A DNA stretch of 30,479 bases from Nitrospirota bacterium (GTDB taxonomy: Bacteria; Nitrospirota; UBA9217), in NCBI GenBank assembly GCA_027456925.1, contig DAIDTZ010000387.1, positions 1 through 30,479 on the forward strand, read 5' to 3'. Positions 23,037-30,479 of the stretch are shown here, piece after piece. The translations under genes and the position numbers were made by a program. Within the stretch, counting starts at the first letter, position 1. Each line of letters starts with the position of its first letter. The notes beneath the pieces were generated by a model. The model worked only from the letters and a program-made list of their open reading frames with translations. It was not told the origin of the DNA and searched no databases.

Positions 23037-25709
23037 ATGGCTAACCTGACCATAAATGGAAAGCAAATAATAGTACCCGACGGCGTCACCATTCTCGATG
23101 CCGCGCGGCGGAATGACATCTACATCCCGACGCTCTGCGACGACCCGCGGCTCGAACCCCACGGGGGATGCAGGCTCTGCCTCATCCAGGTGAAGGGCAT
23201 GCCCCGTCCGGTAACGGCGTGCACGACCCCGGTGACCGAGGGCATGGAGATCGAGACCACGAACGAGCAGATCGAGCGGCAACGCAGAACGATCGTGGAA
23301 CTCCTCCTGTCCGACCATCCCAACGACTGCATGATCTGCGATAAGGCGGGAGACTGCACGCTCCAGGAACTGGCCTACTTCTACGACATCCGGTCGAACC
23401 GGTTTGTTGGCGAGCGGCGTCAGTACACGAAAAAAGACCAGAACCCGTTTATCGAGCGGGACATGGAGAAGTGCATCCTCTGCGGCAAATGCGTGCGCGT
23501 GTGCGACGAAATCCAGGGGCTCGGTGCGATCGACGTTGCGGGCAGGGGATTCACCGCCAAGGTGTCACCGGCCTTTGAAAAGGATTTGAACTGCGAGTTC
23601 TGCGGCCAATGCGTCAGCATCTGCCCCACCGGCGCGCTCATGGGCAAGCAGTCCGTGGGCAAGGGCAGGCAGAAGGACGTAAAAGAAGTCGAGACGGTCT
23701 GCACCTATTGCGGCTGCGGCTGCAACGTCACCCTCCACGTCTCCCGGAACGAAGTGGTGCGCGTCACCTCGCGGCCCGATACGATCAACGAAGGTTGGCT
23801 CTGCGTCAAGGGACGGTTCGGATACAGTTTTATCAATATCCCCGCCCGGCTTACGACGCCGCTCATCAAGAAGGACGGCAAGTTCGTCCCTGCTTCCTGG
23901 GACGAGGCGCTCGACCTCATTGCCGAGAAGCTCGGCGCCATCAAGGAGAAGCATGGCCCCGACGCCATCGGCGGCCTCTCCTCCGCGCGCTGTACGAACG
24001 AGGAAAATTACCTGTTCCAGAAATTCATCCGCGCGGGGATCGGCACGAACAATGTCGACCACTGCGCGCGGTACTGACATAGCTCGACTGTGGCCGGTCT
24101 GGCCACTGTATTCGGTTCCGGGGCAATGACAAACTCGATGGCCGAGATCGAGAACAACGACGTGTTGTTCATCATCGGTTCGAACACCAAGGAAAACCAC
24201 CCCATCGTCGCGCTTAAGATGATCAAGGCGAAGCGCAAGGGGGCGAAGATCATCATTGCCGATCCGCGGCGGGTGCCGATGGTCCGGTTTGCGGACATCT
24301 GGCTGCAGCACAAGCCCGGGACGGACGTGGCGCTTTTGAACGGGATGATGCATGTCATCGTAAAAGAAGGCCTCATCAAGAAGGATTTCATCTCGTCCAT
24401 GACCGAAGGCTTCGACGATGAGTTCAGGAAAAATATCGATGAGTACACGCCCGAGGCAGTCTCGAAGATCACCGGTGTCCCGGCGGAGCTGATCGTCAAA
24501 GCAGCGCGCCTCTACGCTGGGTCGGACAAGGCCGGCATCTATTACACCATGGGGATCACCCAGCACGCGCACGGCACCGAGAACGTTTTCTCCGTCGCAA
24601 ACCTGGCGCTTTTGACCGGCAACCTCGGCAAGGAGAGCGCGGGGGTCAATCCGCTCCGCGGCCAGAACAACGTTCAGGGCGCCACAGACATGGGCTGCAT
24701 CTCCAACAGCTATCCGGGGTATCAACGGGTCACGATCCCGGCGATTCGGGAGAAGTTCGAAGCCCTCTGGAAGGTAAAACTGTCGGACAAGGAAGGCTTG
24801 ACTGCAACGGAGATGCTTCCTGCCGCAGAAAAAGGCGTCATCAAGGCCCTGTACATTATGGGAGAAAACCCGATCATCAGCGATCCCGATGTGGCACATA
24901 CCACCAAGGCGCTCAAAGCGCTCGACTTCCTGGTTGTGCAGGACATCTTTATGACCGAGACGGCGGAGCTGGCGGACGTAGTGCTCCCGGCCTCGTCGTT
25001 CGCGGAAAAAGTCGGCACGTTTACCAACACCGAGCGGCGGGTCCAGCGGGTGCGGAGGGCGGTGAACTCTCCCGGCAGCGCCATGAAAGACTCGCTCATC
25101 ATCATGGAACTTTCGAAGCGCATGGGCTATGAAATGTCCTATCACCATACGGTGGAGATATTCCGCGAGATCGGACAGGCCTGGCCCGCGATGGCCGGCA
25201 TGAGCTACGCCAGGCTCGAAGACGGCGGCCTGCAGTGGCCCTGTCCCACCAACGATCATCCGGGAACGCAATTCCTGTTCAAGGGAGGATTCCCGCGCGG
25301 CAAGGGCAGGTTCTCCCTCGTGAAATACAAACAATCAGTGGAGCTTACCGATAAGGACTATCCCTTCATCCTCACGACGGGCAGACAGTTATTTCAGTAT
25401 CATACCGGCAGCATGACGAGGAGGGTCAAGCCGATCAACGCCGTGTCGCCGGAGGCGTACGTCGAGATCAACCCGGAGGACGCGAAGAGACTTGCGATCG
25501 TGGATGGAAAACAGGTGAAAGTCAGCTCGCGCCGCGGGTCCATCATAGCCAAGGCCAGGGTTTCAAAGTGGCCCAACGCCGGAGTGATTTTTATCCCCTT
25601 CCATTTCAAGGAAGCGGCGGCCAATGTACTGACGAGCAGCACGTCACTCGACCCGCTGTCAAAGATACCTTCATTCAAGGTGTCGGCGGTGCGGATCGAG
25701 AAGGCTTAA
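23037..25709 (+). CDS. fdhA: Selenocysteine formate dehydrogenase catalytic subunit with NuoG-like N-terminus
   Basis: Interconverts CO2 and formate at a Mo or W bis-pterin centre. Read through TGA at 24075-24077 as selenocysteine, the frame gives 890 residues. The UGA is residue 347, in HCARY-Sec-HSSTVAGLA, exactly where formate dehydrogenases place Sec or Cys. Residues 1-70 hold a [2Fe-2S] cluster (Cys34, 45, 48, 62). His94, Cys98, 101 and 107 form a His-ligated [4Fe-4S]. Cys146-156 and 186-196 form two more clusters. Cys222, 225, 229 and 256 form the cluster next to the pterin. A molybdopterin oxidoreductase domain and molydopterin-dinucleotide-binding C-terminus (YKQSVELTDKDYPFILTTGRQLFQYHTG) follow. 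The layout matches the NAD(P)-linked acetogen type. Ignoring the UGA splits it into two wrong genes. The NuoE/NuoF-like genes upstream supply the NAD(P) side. Confidence 0.96.
24075..24109 (+). promoter_or_regulatory. UGA selenocysteine codon and bacterial SECIS hairpin in fdhA
   Basis: The TGA at 24075-24077 is followed 12 nt later by a perfect hairpin, GTGGCC (24090-24095), loop GGTCT (24096-24100) and GGCCAC (24101-24106). The stem extends past one U-U mismatch by two more pairs. The GGUCU apical loop is the one SelB recognises in E. coli fdhF. It implies selA, selB, selC and selD elsewhere in the genome. Confidence 0.93.
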
Positions 25710-25765
25710 GATTTTTATTGCTGAGGAAGCACCCTGCATTCGCGCCATGCATTCATAAGCGCTGG

Positions 25766-25847
25766 GCGCAGGCAGAGATCGCAGAGTAAAAAGATAAAGT
25801 TGAAAATTTTGGATTCAAACTTCTGCGTGCTCAGCGATTCATGCGGC
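25766..25847. repeat. Word-like imperfect palindrome between fdhA and the cNMP-binding gene
   Basis: The left arm has GCGCAGGCAGAGATCGCAGAG (as two words, GCAGAGATC and GCAGAG). The right arm (25820-25847) reads on the other strand as ATCGCTGAGCACGCAGAAG. The arms flank an AT-rich centre. The style matches the other operon spacers. Confidence 0.5.
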
Positions 25848-25878
25848 TGAGACGAGTATAGACAACGAGGAGGATACC

Positions 25879-26337
25879 ATGGCCGATACATCGGAACTCA
25901 AGAAACAACTGCTCTTCAGCGACCTGACAGAAACCGAGCTTGGGGCGATCGCCAAGAAGATTACTGTCGAGAAGTTTGCCAAGGGGAAACCGATTTTCAA
26001 AGCAGGTGAGCAGACCAAAGGCATCTTCCTGGTCAAGACCGGGAAGGTTGAGATCTCGATGCTGACCGCCGACGGCTGGAAGCAGACGCTTGCCCTCCTC
26101 TCGGAAAATCATATTTTCGGCGAGCTCTCGGTGATCGAGAACAAACCTACCCATGGCGCCGACGCTACGGCGATCGACGACACGGAAGTGTATCGCTTCA
26201 AGACCGAGGACTTTAAGGCGTTCGAGCAAAGTGACGCAACCATGATGTACAAGATCATGAAGACCATTGCGCGTATTGCCAGCAAAAATGTACACTCCAT
26301 GAATGAAAAGCTGATGAAGCTCCTGATCAGCTATTAA
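25879..26337 (+). CDS. Cyclic-nucleotide-binding domain protein
   Basis: 152 residues made of one cNMP-binding beta-roll. LFSDLTETELGAIAKKITVEKFAKGKPIFKAGEQ opens it, and the phosphate-binding cassette is seen as IFGELSVIENKPTHGADATAIDDTEVYRF. The Arg of a classic cAMP pocket is not evident after FGELS, so the ligand is uncertain. There is no DNA-binding helix-turn-helix; a short helical tail ends the protein. It is therefore not a CRP-type transcription factor and may bind a partner protein. The start has GAGGAGG before it. It sits between fdhA and fhs, two enzymes joined by formate, so a role in sensing for this step is possible but speculative. Confidence 0.87.
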   Translation: MADTSELKKQLLFSDLTETELGAIAKKITVEKFAKGKPIFKAGEQTKGIFLVKTGKVEISMLTADGWKQTLALLSENHIFGELSVIENKPTHGADATAIDDTEVYRFKTEDFKAFEQSDATMMYKIMKTIARIASKNVHSMNEKLMKLLISY

Positions 26338-26391
26338 TGAAAGGCCGCTCAAACAGTTTAAACTTATTATTTTCGACAAGGGAGGTATGGA

Positions 26392-28155
26392 ATGGCACTT
26401 GATCCTACGAAGCATGCGGACTGGGAAATCGCTGAAGACTCTGAACAGAGAATGAAGCCGATCACCGAGATCGCAAAGAAAATGGGGCTGAACGACGACG
26501 AGCTCCTGCTGCACGGACACTACATCGCTAAGGTTGACTTCAAGAAGGTCCTGAAACGCTTTGAGGGAAAGCCAGACGGCAAGTACATCGATGTGACGGC
26601 CATCACCCCGACCCCGCTCGGTGAAGGCAAATCGACATCGACCATCGGCCTGACGCAGGGCCTGGGCAAGCGCGGCAAGAACGTGATTGCGGCGATCCGG
26701 CAGCCTTCGGGCGGACCGACCATGAACATCAAAGGTTCGGCCGCAGGGGGCGGTCTTTCGCAGGTCATTCCGCTCACGCCGTTCTCGCTCGGCCTTACGG
26801 GCGACATTAATGCCATCATGAACGCTCATAACCTGGCCATGGTGGCCTTGACCTCCCGCATGCAGCATGAGTTCAACTACAACGACGAGCAGCTTGCAAA
26901 AAGAAAATTAAAACGCCTCAATATCGACCCGCACAACGTCGAAATGAAGTGGATCATGGACTTCTGCGCCCAGTCGCTTCGCGAGATCGTCATCGGCATG
27001 GGCGGCAAATCGAACGGCTTCATGATGAAGTCCGGGTTTGCCATCGCCGTGTCGTCTGAAGTGATGGCCATCCTGGCCGTTGCCAAGGACCTGAAGGACA
27101 TGCGCGAACGCATGGGCAGGATCGTCGTCGCCTACAGCAAGGACGGCGCGCCGGTCACCACGGCCGATCTCGGCGTGGACGGCGCCATGACCGCCTGGAT
27201 GGTCGAGGCCTTAAACCCGAACCTGCTTCAGACCATCGAGGGCCAGCCCGTGTTCGTACACGCCGGGCCGTTCGCAAACATCGCCATCGGCCAGTCGTCC
27301 ATCATCGCCGACCGCGTGGGCTTGAAACTCGGCGACTATGTCGTGACCGAGTCGGGCTTTGCCGCGGACATCGGCTTCGAGAAGTTCTGGAACTTGAAGT
27401 GCCGCATGTCGGGCCTCAAGCCTCACGCTGCTGTTGTCGTTGCCACGATCCGGGCGCTCAAGTGCCATGGCGGCGCTCCGATCCCGGTGCCGGGCAAGCC
27501 CATGCCCGCCGAGTATAAGGGCGAGAATGTGGGCTGGGTTGAGAAGGGCTGCGACAATTTGATCCATCATATCAAGACCGTGAAGAAGGCCGGTATCAAC
27601 CCGGTTGTGTGCATCAATGCCTTTTACACCGACACGGACAACGAGATCAAGGCGGTCAGAAGGCTCGCCGAGGCAGCCGGCGCGCGCGTGGCCCTGTCCC
27701 GTCACTGGGAAAAGGGCGGCGACGGCGCCCTGGAGTTCGCCGATGCCGTGATTGACGCCTGCAACGAGAAGAATGACTTCAAATTCCTCTATGAGCTCAG
27801 CACTCCGCTCCGGCAGCGCATTGAATTGATTGCAAAGGAAGTGTACGGCGCGGATGGCGTGGATTACACGCCTGAGGCGGAGACCAAGGCGAAGAAAATG
27901 GAGGCAGATCCCGATCTGGCCAAAATGGGTGTTTGCATGGTGAAGACCCATCTTTCGCTCACGGATAATCCCAACCTCAAGGGCGTTCCCAAGGGGTGGA
28001 GGCTCCGGATCAGGGATATCCTCACCTATAAAGGCGCGGGCTTTGTCGTTCCCGTTGCCGGAACCATTACGCTTATGCCCGGAACGTCATCAGACCCGGC
28101 TTATCGCCGCGTGGACGTTGATGTGGAGACCGGCAAGGTCAAAGGCGTGTTCTAA
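26392..28155 (+). CDS. fhs: Formate-tetrahydrofolate ligase
   Basis: Joins formate to THF using ATP, giving 10-formyl-THF, the second step of the methyl branch after formate dehydrogenase. The 587 residues fit the bacterial enzyme (about 560). The P-loop is TPTPLGEGKST near 77-87. Other marks are RQPSGGPTMNIKGSAAGGG, PLTPFSLGLTGDINAI, the GQSSIIADRVGLKL stretch, VTESGFAADIGFEKF and the closing MPGTSSDPAYRRVDVD. AGGGAGGT precedes the start. It is the last gene of the C1 block and ends in a very strong terminator. The folD enzyme needed to convert its product is not in the window. Confidence 0.98.
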   Translation: MALDPTKHADWEIAEDSEQRMKPITEIAKKMGLNDDELLLHGHYIAKVDFKKVLKRFEGKPDGKYIDVTAITPTPLGEGKSTSTIGLTQGLGKRGKNVIAAIRQPSGGPTMNIKGSAAGGGLSQVIPLTPFSLGLTGDINAIMNAHNLAMVALTSRMQHEFNYNDEQLAKRKLKRLNIDPHNVEMKWIMDFCAQSLREIVIGMGGKSNGFMMKSGFAIAVSSEVMAILAVAKDLKDMRERMGRIVVAYSKDGAPVTTADLGVDGAMTAWMVEALNPNLLQTIEGQPVFVHAGPFANIAIGQSSIIADRVGLKLGDYVVTESGFAADIGFEKFWNLKCRMSGLKPHAAVVVATIRALKCHGGAPIPVPGKPMPAEYKGENVGWVEKGCDNLIHHIKTVKKAGINPVVCINAFYTDTDNEIKAVRRLAEAAGARVALSRHWEKGGDGALEFADAVIDACNEKNDFKFLYELSTPLRQRIELIAKEVYGADGVDYTPEAETKAKKMEADPDLAKMGVCMVKTHLSLTDNPNLKGVPKGWRLRIRDILTYKGAGFVVPVAGTITLMPGTSSDPAYRRVDVDVETGKVKGVF

Positions 28156-28187
28156 AAAGAAGTTCGAAATAAAAAAAGAAAATCTGC

Positions 28188-28225
28188 AAGGCCCGCGCTG
28201 ACTATTTCAGCGCGGGCCTTTTTTT
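28188..28225 (+). terminator. Strong rho-independent terminator after fhs
   Basis: GGCCCGCGCTGA (28190-28201) pairs perfectly over 12 bp with TCAGCGCGGGCC (28207-28218) around a five-base loop, followed by seven T. It ends the C1 block. Confidence 0.96.
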
Positions 28226-28267
28226 CTTGTTACGGGAACAGGCCGGACAGTGTTTTTCCTGAAGAGG

Positions 28268-28609
28268 TCAGCAGGTAAGATGGAGTGCGGCAACAACCAA
28301 TCTCGTGCCCTGAAGGGAATTATAGAGATCAACGGCCCGACTTGTTTTCATTACCCGGGTTTCAATGTTCTTCGAGGCAACAAAGGCGATTGTTTCTTCA
28401 GGAACGGTCATCATTCCGAATTTTCCCGTTCCGATAATGAGAATATCGGGCCGCAGGGCGAGAATGTCTGCGAGATCACTGATCTGGAGCCGGTGCCCTT
28501 CCTTTCTCCACCAGGAGGCATCAATATGATCGGGATAAATAATAACATCGGCGGTATACTTTTCCCCCTCTATCACTATGGTGCCGAAGGAATATGAGCT
28601 GACGTTCAT
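28268..28609 (-). CDS. Mth938-like domain protein (DUF498 family)
   Basis: 113 residues matching the Mth938/NDUFAF3-like fold throughout. It opens with YSFGTIVIEGEKYTADVIIYPDHIDASWWRKEGHRL, then has the core ILIIGTGKFGMMTVPEE and the closing RAVDLYNSLQGTRLVVAALH. Its biochemical role is not established; a human relative assists complex I assembly. AGAGGA precedes the start on the minus strand. It is convergent with fhs and is preceded by a hairpin that ends the upstream minus-strand operon. Confidence 0.9.
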   Translation of the reverse strand: MNVSSYSFGTIVIEGEKYTADVIIYPDHIDASWWRKEGHRLQISDLADILALRPDILIIGTGKFGMMTVPEETIAFVASKNIETRVMKTSRAVDLYNSLQGTRLVVAALHLTC

Positions 28610-28660
28610 GAACGATCCTCTGCGCTTTTCGAAAATCGATTTGGCATGTTACAATACAAA

Positions 28661-28686
28661 GGACACCCGCACGCAAGCGGATGTCC
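28661..28686 (-). terminator. Hairpin ending the DUF948-ytxH operon
   Basis: On the minus strand GGACATCCGC pairs with GCGGGTGTCC over 10 bp, with one wobble and a six-base loop, followed by a short T-rich stretch (TTTGTATTG). It lies about 70 nt after the YtxH-like gene. The weak T run lowers confidence. Confidence 0.55.
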
Positions 28687-28756
28687 CTTTTGTCGGCATG
28701 AAAGCCCCTCAGCACCGATAACATGAAAAGGGGGCGAGTGAGTGAGCGTATATCCG

Positions 28757-29038
28757 TTAGTGCACTATTGCCGTCTTTTCTCGTTCCTGGATATAAGCCT
28801 GTTTCCCCGCATCAATGGCGCGGCTTGCGGCAGTTACCGCCTCGGTGTAAAATTCTCTGCTTTTGTAAATGGCTGACGCGACTTTATGCTTGCTGTCTTC
28901 AGCCAGATCCCTGATTTGCTTTCTCATCTCTTTTCCCGGCTTCGGTGCTAATAAGAGGCCAACAATCGAGCCCACGGTGCCACCGACCAGAAAGGGTAGG
29001 AAAATCGGATGTTCTTTTGTCGCCGGTTTGTCTTTCAT
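28757..29038 (-). CDS. YtxH-like small membrane protein
   Basis: 93 residues with one predicted membrane segment (IFLPFLVGGTVGSIVGLLLAP), the hallmark glycine-rich helix followed by APKPGKEMRKQIRD of the YtxH family, and a charged helical tail. The family is often stress-related, but its function is not settled. Its ATG overlaps the stop codon of the DUF948 gene by four bases (ATGA), so the two are translationally coupled. A basic amphipathic C-terminal tail suggests binding at the inner face of the membrane. Confidence 0.88.
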   Translation of the reverse strand: MKDKPATKEHPIFLPFLVGGTVGSIVGLLLAPKPGKEMRKQIRDLAEDSKHKVASAIYKSREFYTEAVTAASRAIDAGKQAYIQEREKTAIVH

Positions 29039-29439
29039 AATGATCCCTCCTCCTTGCTCTTTAGACCTTTCAACAGGGTCCCAACCCCTGCCTTGATGCC
29101 CGCCTGAACTCCGGCAATATTTGCACGGGCGGCTTCGCTGATACCATCTTCATACGCCAGGTACAGCTCTTTGATCCTTTTTTCAACTGCGGTGACGGCA
29201 TGAGCCGCTTCTCGCAGACTCTTCGAGAGCTCCGCGACATTATCGGTGACCGTTCCGATGTCCTCAAGGGCGCGTCTCAGCGCTGCCAATGTGGGATGGA
29301 TATTCTCCTCGGCCTTTTCGACAAGTTGCCGCATTGCGAAACTCGTCCGCCGCAATTCCACGAGATAGAAAATGTTAAACGCCGCGTAAATGATAAAAGC
29401 TGTTACGCCAATGGCCAGTATTATTTCCGTTATCGTCAT
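29035..29439 (-). CDS. DUF948-type membrane-anchored coiled-coil protein
   Basis: 134 residues. An N-terminal membrane helix (IILAIGVTAFIIYAAFNIFYLVEL) is followed by a long helical region with chemoreceptor-like heptads (VEKAEENIHPTLAALRRALEDIGTVTDNVAELSKSL), which is the pattern of DUF948 proteins. Its function is unknown. It is the first gene of a two-gene operon with the YtxH-like protein, with a four-base overlap. The pairing of DUF948 with YtxH is common in bacteria and suggests a shared envelope role. Confidence 0.88.
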   Translation of the reverse strand: MTITEIILAIGVTAFIIYAAFNIFYLVELRRTSFAMRQLVEKAEENIHPTLAALRRALEDIGTVTDNVAELSKSLREAAHAVTAVEKRIKELYLAYEDGISEAARANIAGVQAGIKAGVGTLLKGLKSKEEGSL

Positions 29440-29553
29440 GACCTTGACCTCTCTTCGGAAATGCCATTATCACTTTCGCTCAACTGCAAATTTATTTCTC
29501 GTAGTTTCCGCTCGGTGTATTTTTGCCGTTCTTGAATGCTGCTTCTGCTACTT

Positions 29554-29562
29554 ATTATAGCA
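29554..29562 (-). promoter_or_regulatory. Extended -10 promoter for DUF948-ytxH
   Basis: On the minus strand the sequence reads TGCTATAAT, a perfect extended -10 about 115 nt upstream of the DUF948 start. No good -35 hexamer is seen, which extended -10 promoters can lack. Confidence 0.5.
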
Positions 29563-29962
29563 CCGATATAACATGCACTTTTTTGTGATAAATGTACTGC
29601 GAAGCAAAAGGGAGATGAAGATAATGAGGTGCAATAAAAAAACGAGTAATATAGTATTACAAAAAGTCCTGCTTCTATTCAACAACTGAAATGCTCTCTT
29701 TTATCGAGCAAAAAAAAGCGTCACTACTGCGTCGAGGAAAGATAAAAAACATCATTGTGAAACGGGAAGTACAGCGGAGGCACTGGAAGGCTTACTATCT
29801 CCGGAAGGTAAGGATAGTAAAATAGAATTGGAAATCGAGGACATCTTTATTCATACTTTCTTTACGTCAGCGCAAAATATTGATTGAGGATGCTGACAAC
29901 AAATAAATGCACCATACCTCGCAGGCCACATAAAAAATCGCATCGAGCAGGAAGCAGAGCTG
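29563..29962. other. AT-rich intergenic stretch without a convincing gene
   Basis: About 400 bp with no family I can recognise. It holds inverted repeats GTAATA-TAG-TATTAC (29646-29660) and TTACTATC/GATAGTAA (29792-29799 and 29813-29820), and a 44-codon basic frame (29691-29825) with no ribosome-binding site. Confidence 0.5.
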
Positions 29963-30295
29963 CTAGTGATTGCGTTCTTCTTTTTGCTTATGAAAGCCGA
30001 GATTAATCCCTTGGAATTTCATGCCCTGTTCCAGCAGTTGTTTTGCGCGTGCCAGCAGCGGTTGTTCTTCTGTAAGAAAAATCTTTCTGTCATGCATTGT
30101 TGCACCGTTAAGGCAGTTCACCGCCCGGAAGGCATCCACATCAAGTAACATTTCTACATAGCCCGTGCCACTCGGACGCCTGGTCAACAGGTCGGTCTTT
30201 AATTTGACCGATTCGACCGCGCCAATCTGGTCGAAAATACTTTTCAGCTTCTCCGTGGTGATGTCGGCCGACAGGTTCTCGACAATGATCTTCAT
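29963..30295 (-). CDS. RRM-type RNA-binding protein
   Basis: 110 residues forming one RNA recognition motif. RNP2 is seen as IIVENLS at residues 3-9 and RNP1 as GTGYVEML about 50 residues in, with the aromatic in RNP1 kept as Tyr. Small RRM proteins of this kind occur in cyanobacteria and several anaerobes and often rise in cold or stress. The frame extends upstream to a GTG at 30373, but the ATG at 30295 has a GGAGG site and starts directly with the domain. A short basic tail follows the domain. It stands alone with its own promoter. Confidence 0.88.
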   Translation of the reverse strand: MKIIVENLSADITTEKLKSIFDQIGAVESVKLKTDLLTRRPSGTGYVEMLLDVDAFRAVNCLNGATMHDRKIFLTEEQPLLARAKQLLEQGMKFQGINLGFHKQKEERNH

Positions 30296-30388
30296 GTTCT
30301 TTTGCGCCTCCGCCTTCGTTAACGTATCGGGTAATGAGAAAAGCTTTATAATCCCAATGGAACGACTCAACACCGGACCTTATTTGTA

Positions 30389-30397
30389 AGTATAACA
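30389..30397 (-). promoter_or_regulatory. Extended -10 promoter for the RRM gene
   Basis: On the minus strand the sequence reads TGTTATACT, a TGn extended -10, about 95 nt upstream of the chosen RRM start. It sits in an AT-rich stretch and gives a long leader, as in cold-inducible RNA-binding protein genes. The last 80 bases of the window hold no other feature I can support. Confidence 0.45.
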
Positions 30398-30479
30398 GAA
30401 AAAAACAATATGTGTTGTCGAAAAAATTTATTAGAAATAAATATAAAAATGGCGGACACCCCCAGGTCCAAACGAATAG

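Noticed and set aside
23565..25334. A 589-codon open frame on the minus strand across fdhA
   Set aside because: It is a shadow of high-GC coding sequence. The plus-strand frame carries all Fe-S and molybdopterin motifs.
24090..25709. A separate 539-residue oxidoreductase starting after fdhA
   Set aside because: It is in the same frame as 23037-24074. The TGA between them is the selenocysteine codon with a SECIS, so this is one gene.
5806..25847. CRISPR array explanation for the spacer repeats
   Set aside because: The repeats are short, variable, not evenly spaced and occur in separate spacers. No cas genes are present.

Overview
Organism. The window is moderately GC-rich bacterial DNA with Shine-Dalgarno-led genes. 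It carries the core of a bacterial Wood-Ljungdahl (reductive acetyl-CoA) pathway. The acsE-acsD-acsC-acsB order, a selenocysteine NAD(P)-type formate dehydrogenase, a MetV/MetF methylene-THF reductase with a fused flavin/ferredoxin/MvhD partner, and solo CheY-like receivers suggest an anaerobe from Nitrospirota, Desulfobacterota or a related uncultivated lineage. Taxonomy cannot be fixed from this window. The first gene runs off the left edge.

Layout. 1-4.7 kb holds signalling genes: the end of cheB, a coiled-coil/GAF gene interrupted by an in-frame TAG, three stand-alone receiver proteins, and a divergent rlmN. 5.0-28.2 kb is a co-directional block of C1 and acetyl-CoA genes. In order these are cooC, 5-formyl-THF cyclo-ligase, folE, a flavin/ferredoxin/MvhD fusion, metV, metF, panB, thyX, a second CooC-like ATPase, a DUF2520 dehydrogenase, acsE, acsD, acsC, acsB, nuoE-like, nuoF-like, fdhA (with a UGA selenocysteine codon and SECIS hairpin), a cyclic-nucleotide-binding protein and fhs. 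A strong terminator closes the block. 28.2-30.5 kb holds small minus-strand genes: a Mth938-like protein, a DUF948-YtxH pair and an RRM protein. An AT-rich stretch of about 500 bp with no convincing gene separates the last two.

How it works together. FdhA with the NuoE/NuoF-like subunits interconverts CO2 and formate using NAD(P)(H). Fhs loads formate onto THF. MetV/MetF, probably fed by the fusion protein, makes methyl-THF. AcsE passes the methyl group to the corrinoid protein AcsCD, and AcsB condenses it with CO and CoA. The CooC ATPases would insert nickel into CODH and/or ACS. PanB and ThyX draw on methylene-THF, and FolE and the cyclo-ligase support folate supply. The CODH catalytic subunit (acsA/cooS) and folD are not in the window and must be elsewhere if the pathway is complete.

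Most notable. (1) The UGA codon in fdhA is followed 12 nt later by a hairpin with a GGUCU loop, which is a textbook bacterial SECIS. (2) Many operon spacers contain short word-like, imperfectly palindromic repeats sitting just upstream of start codons. One 34-nt unit occurs twice in opposite orientation with only two mismatches. (3) metV appears to carry a one-base frameshift near its start. (4) The GAF gene carries an amber codon.
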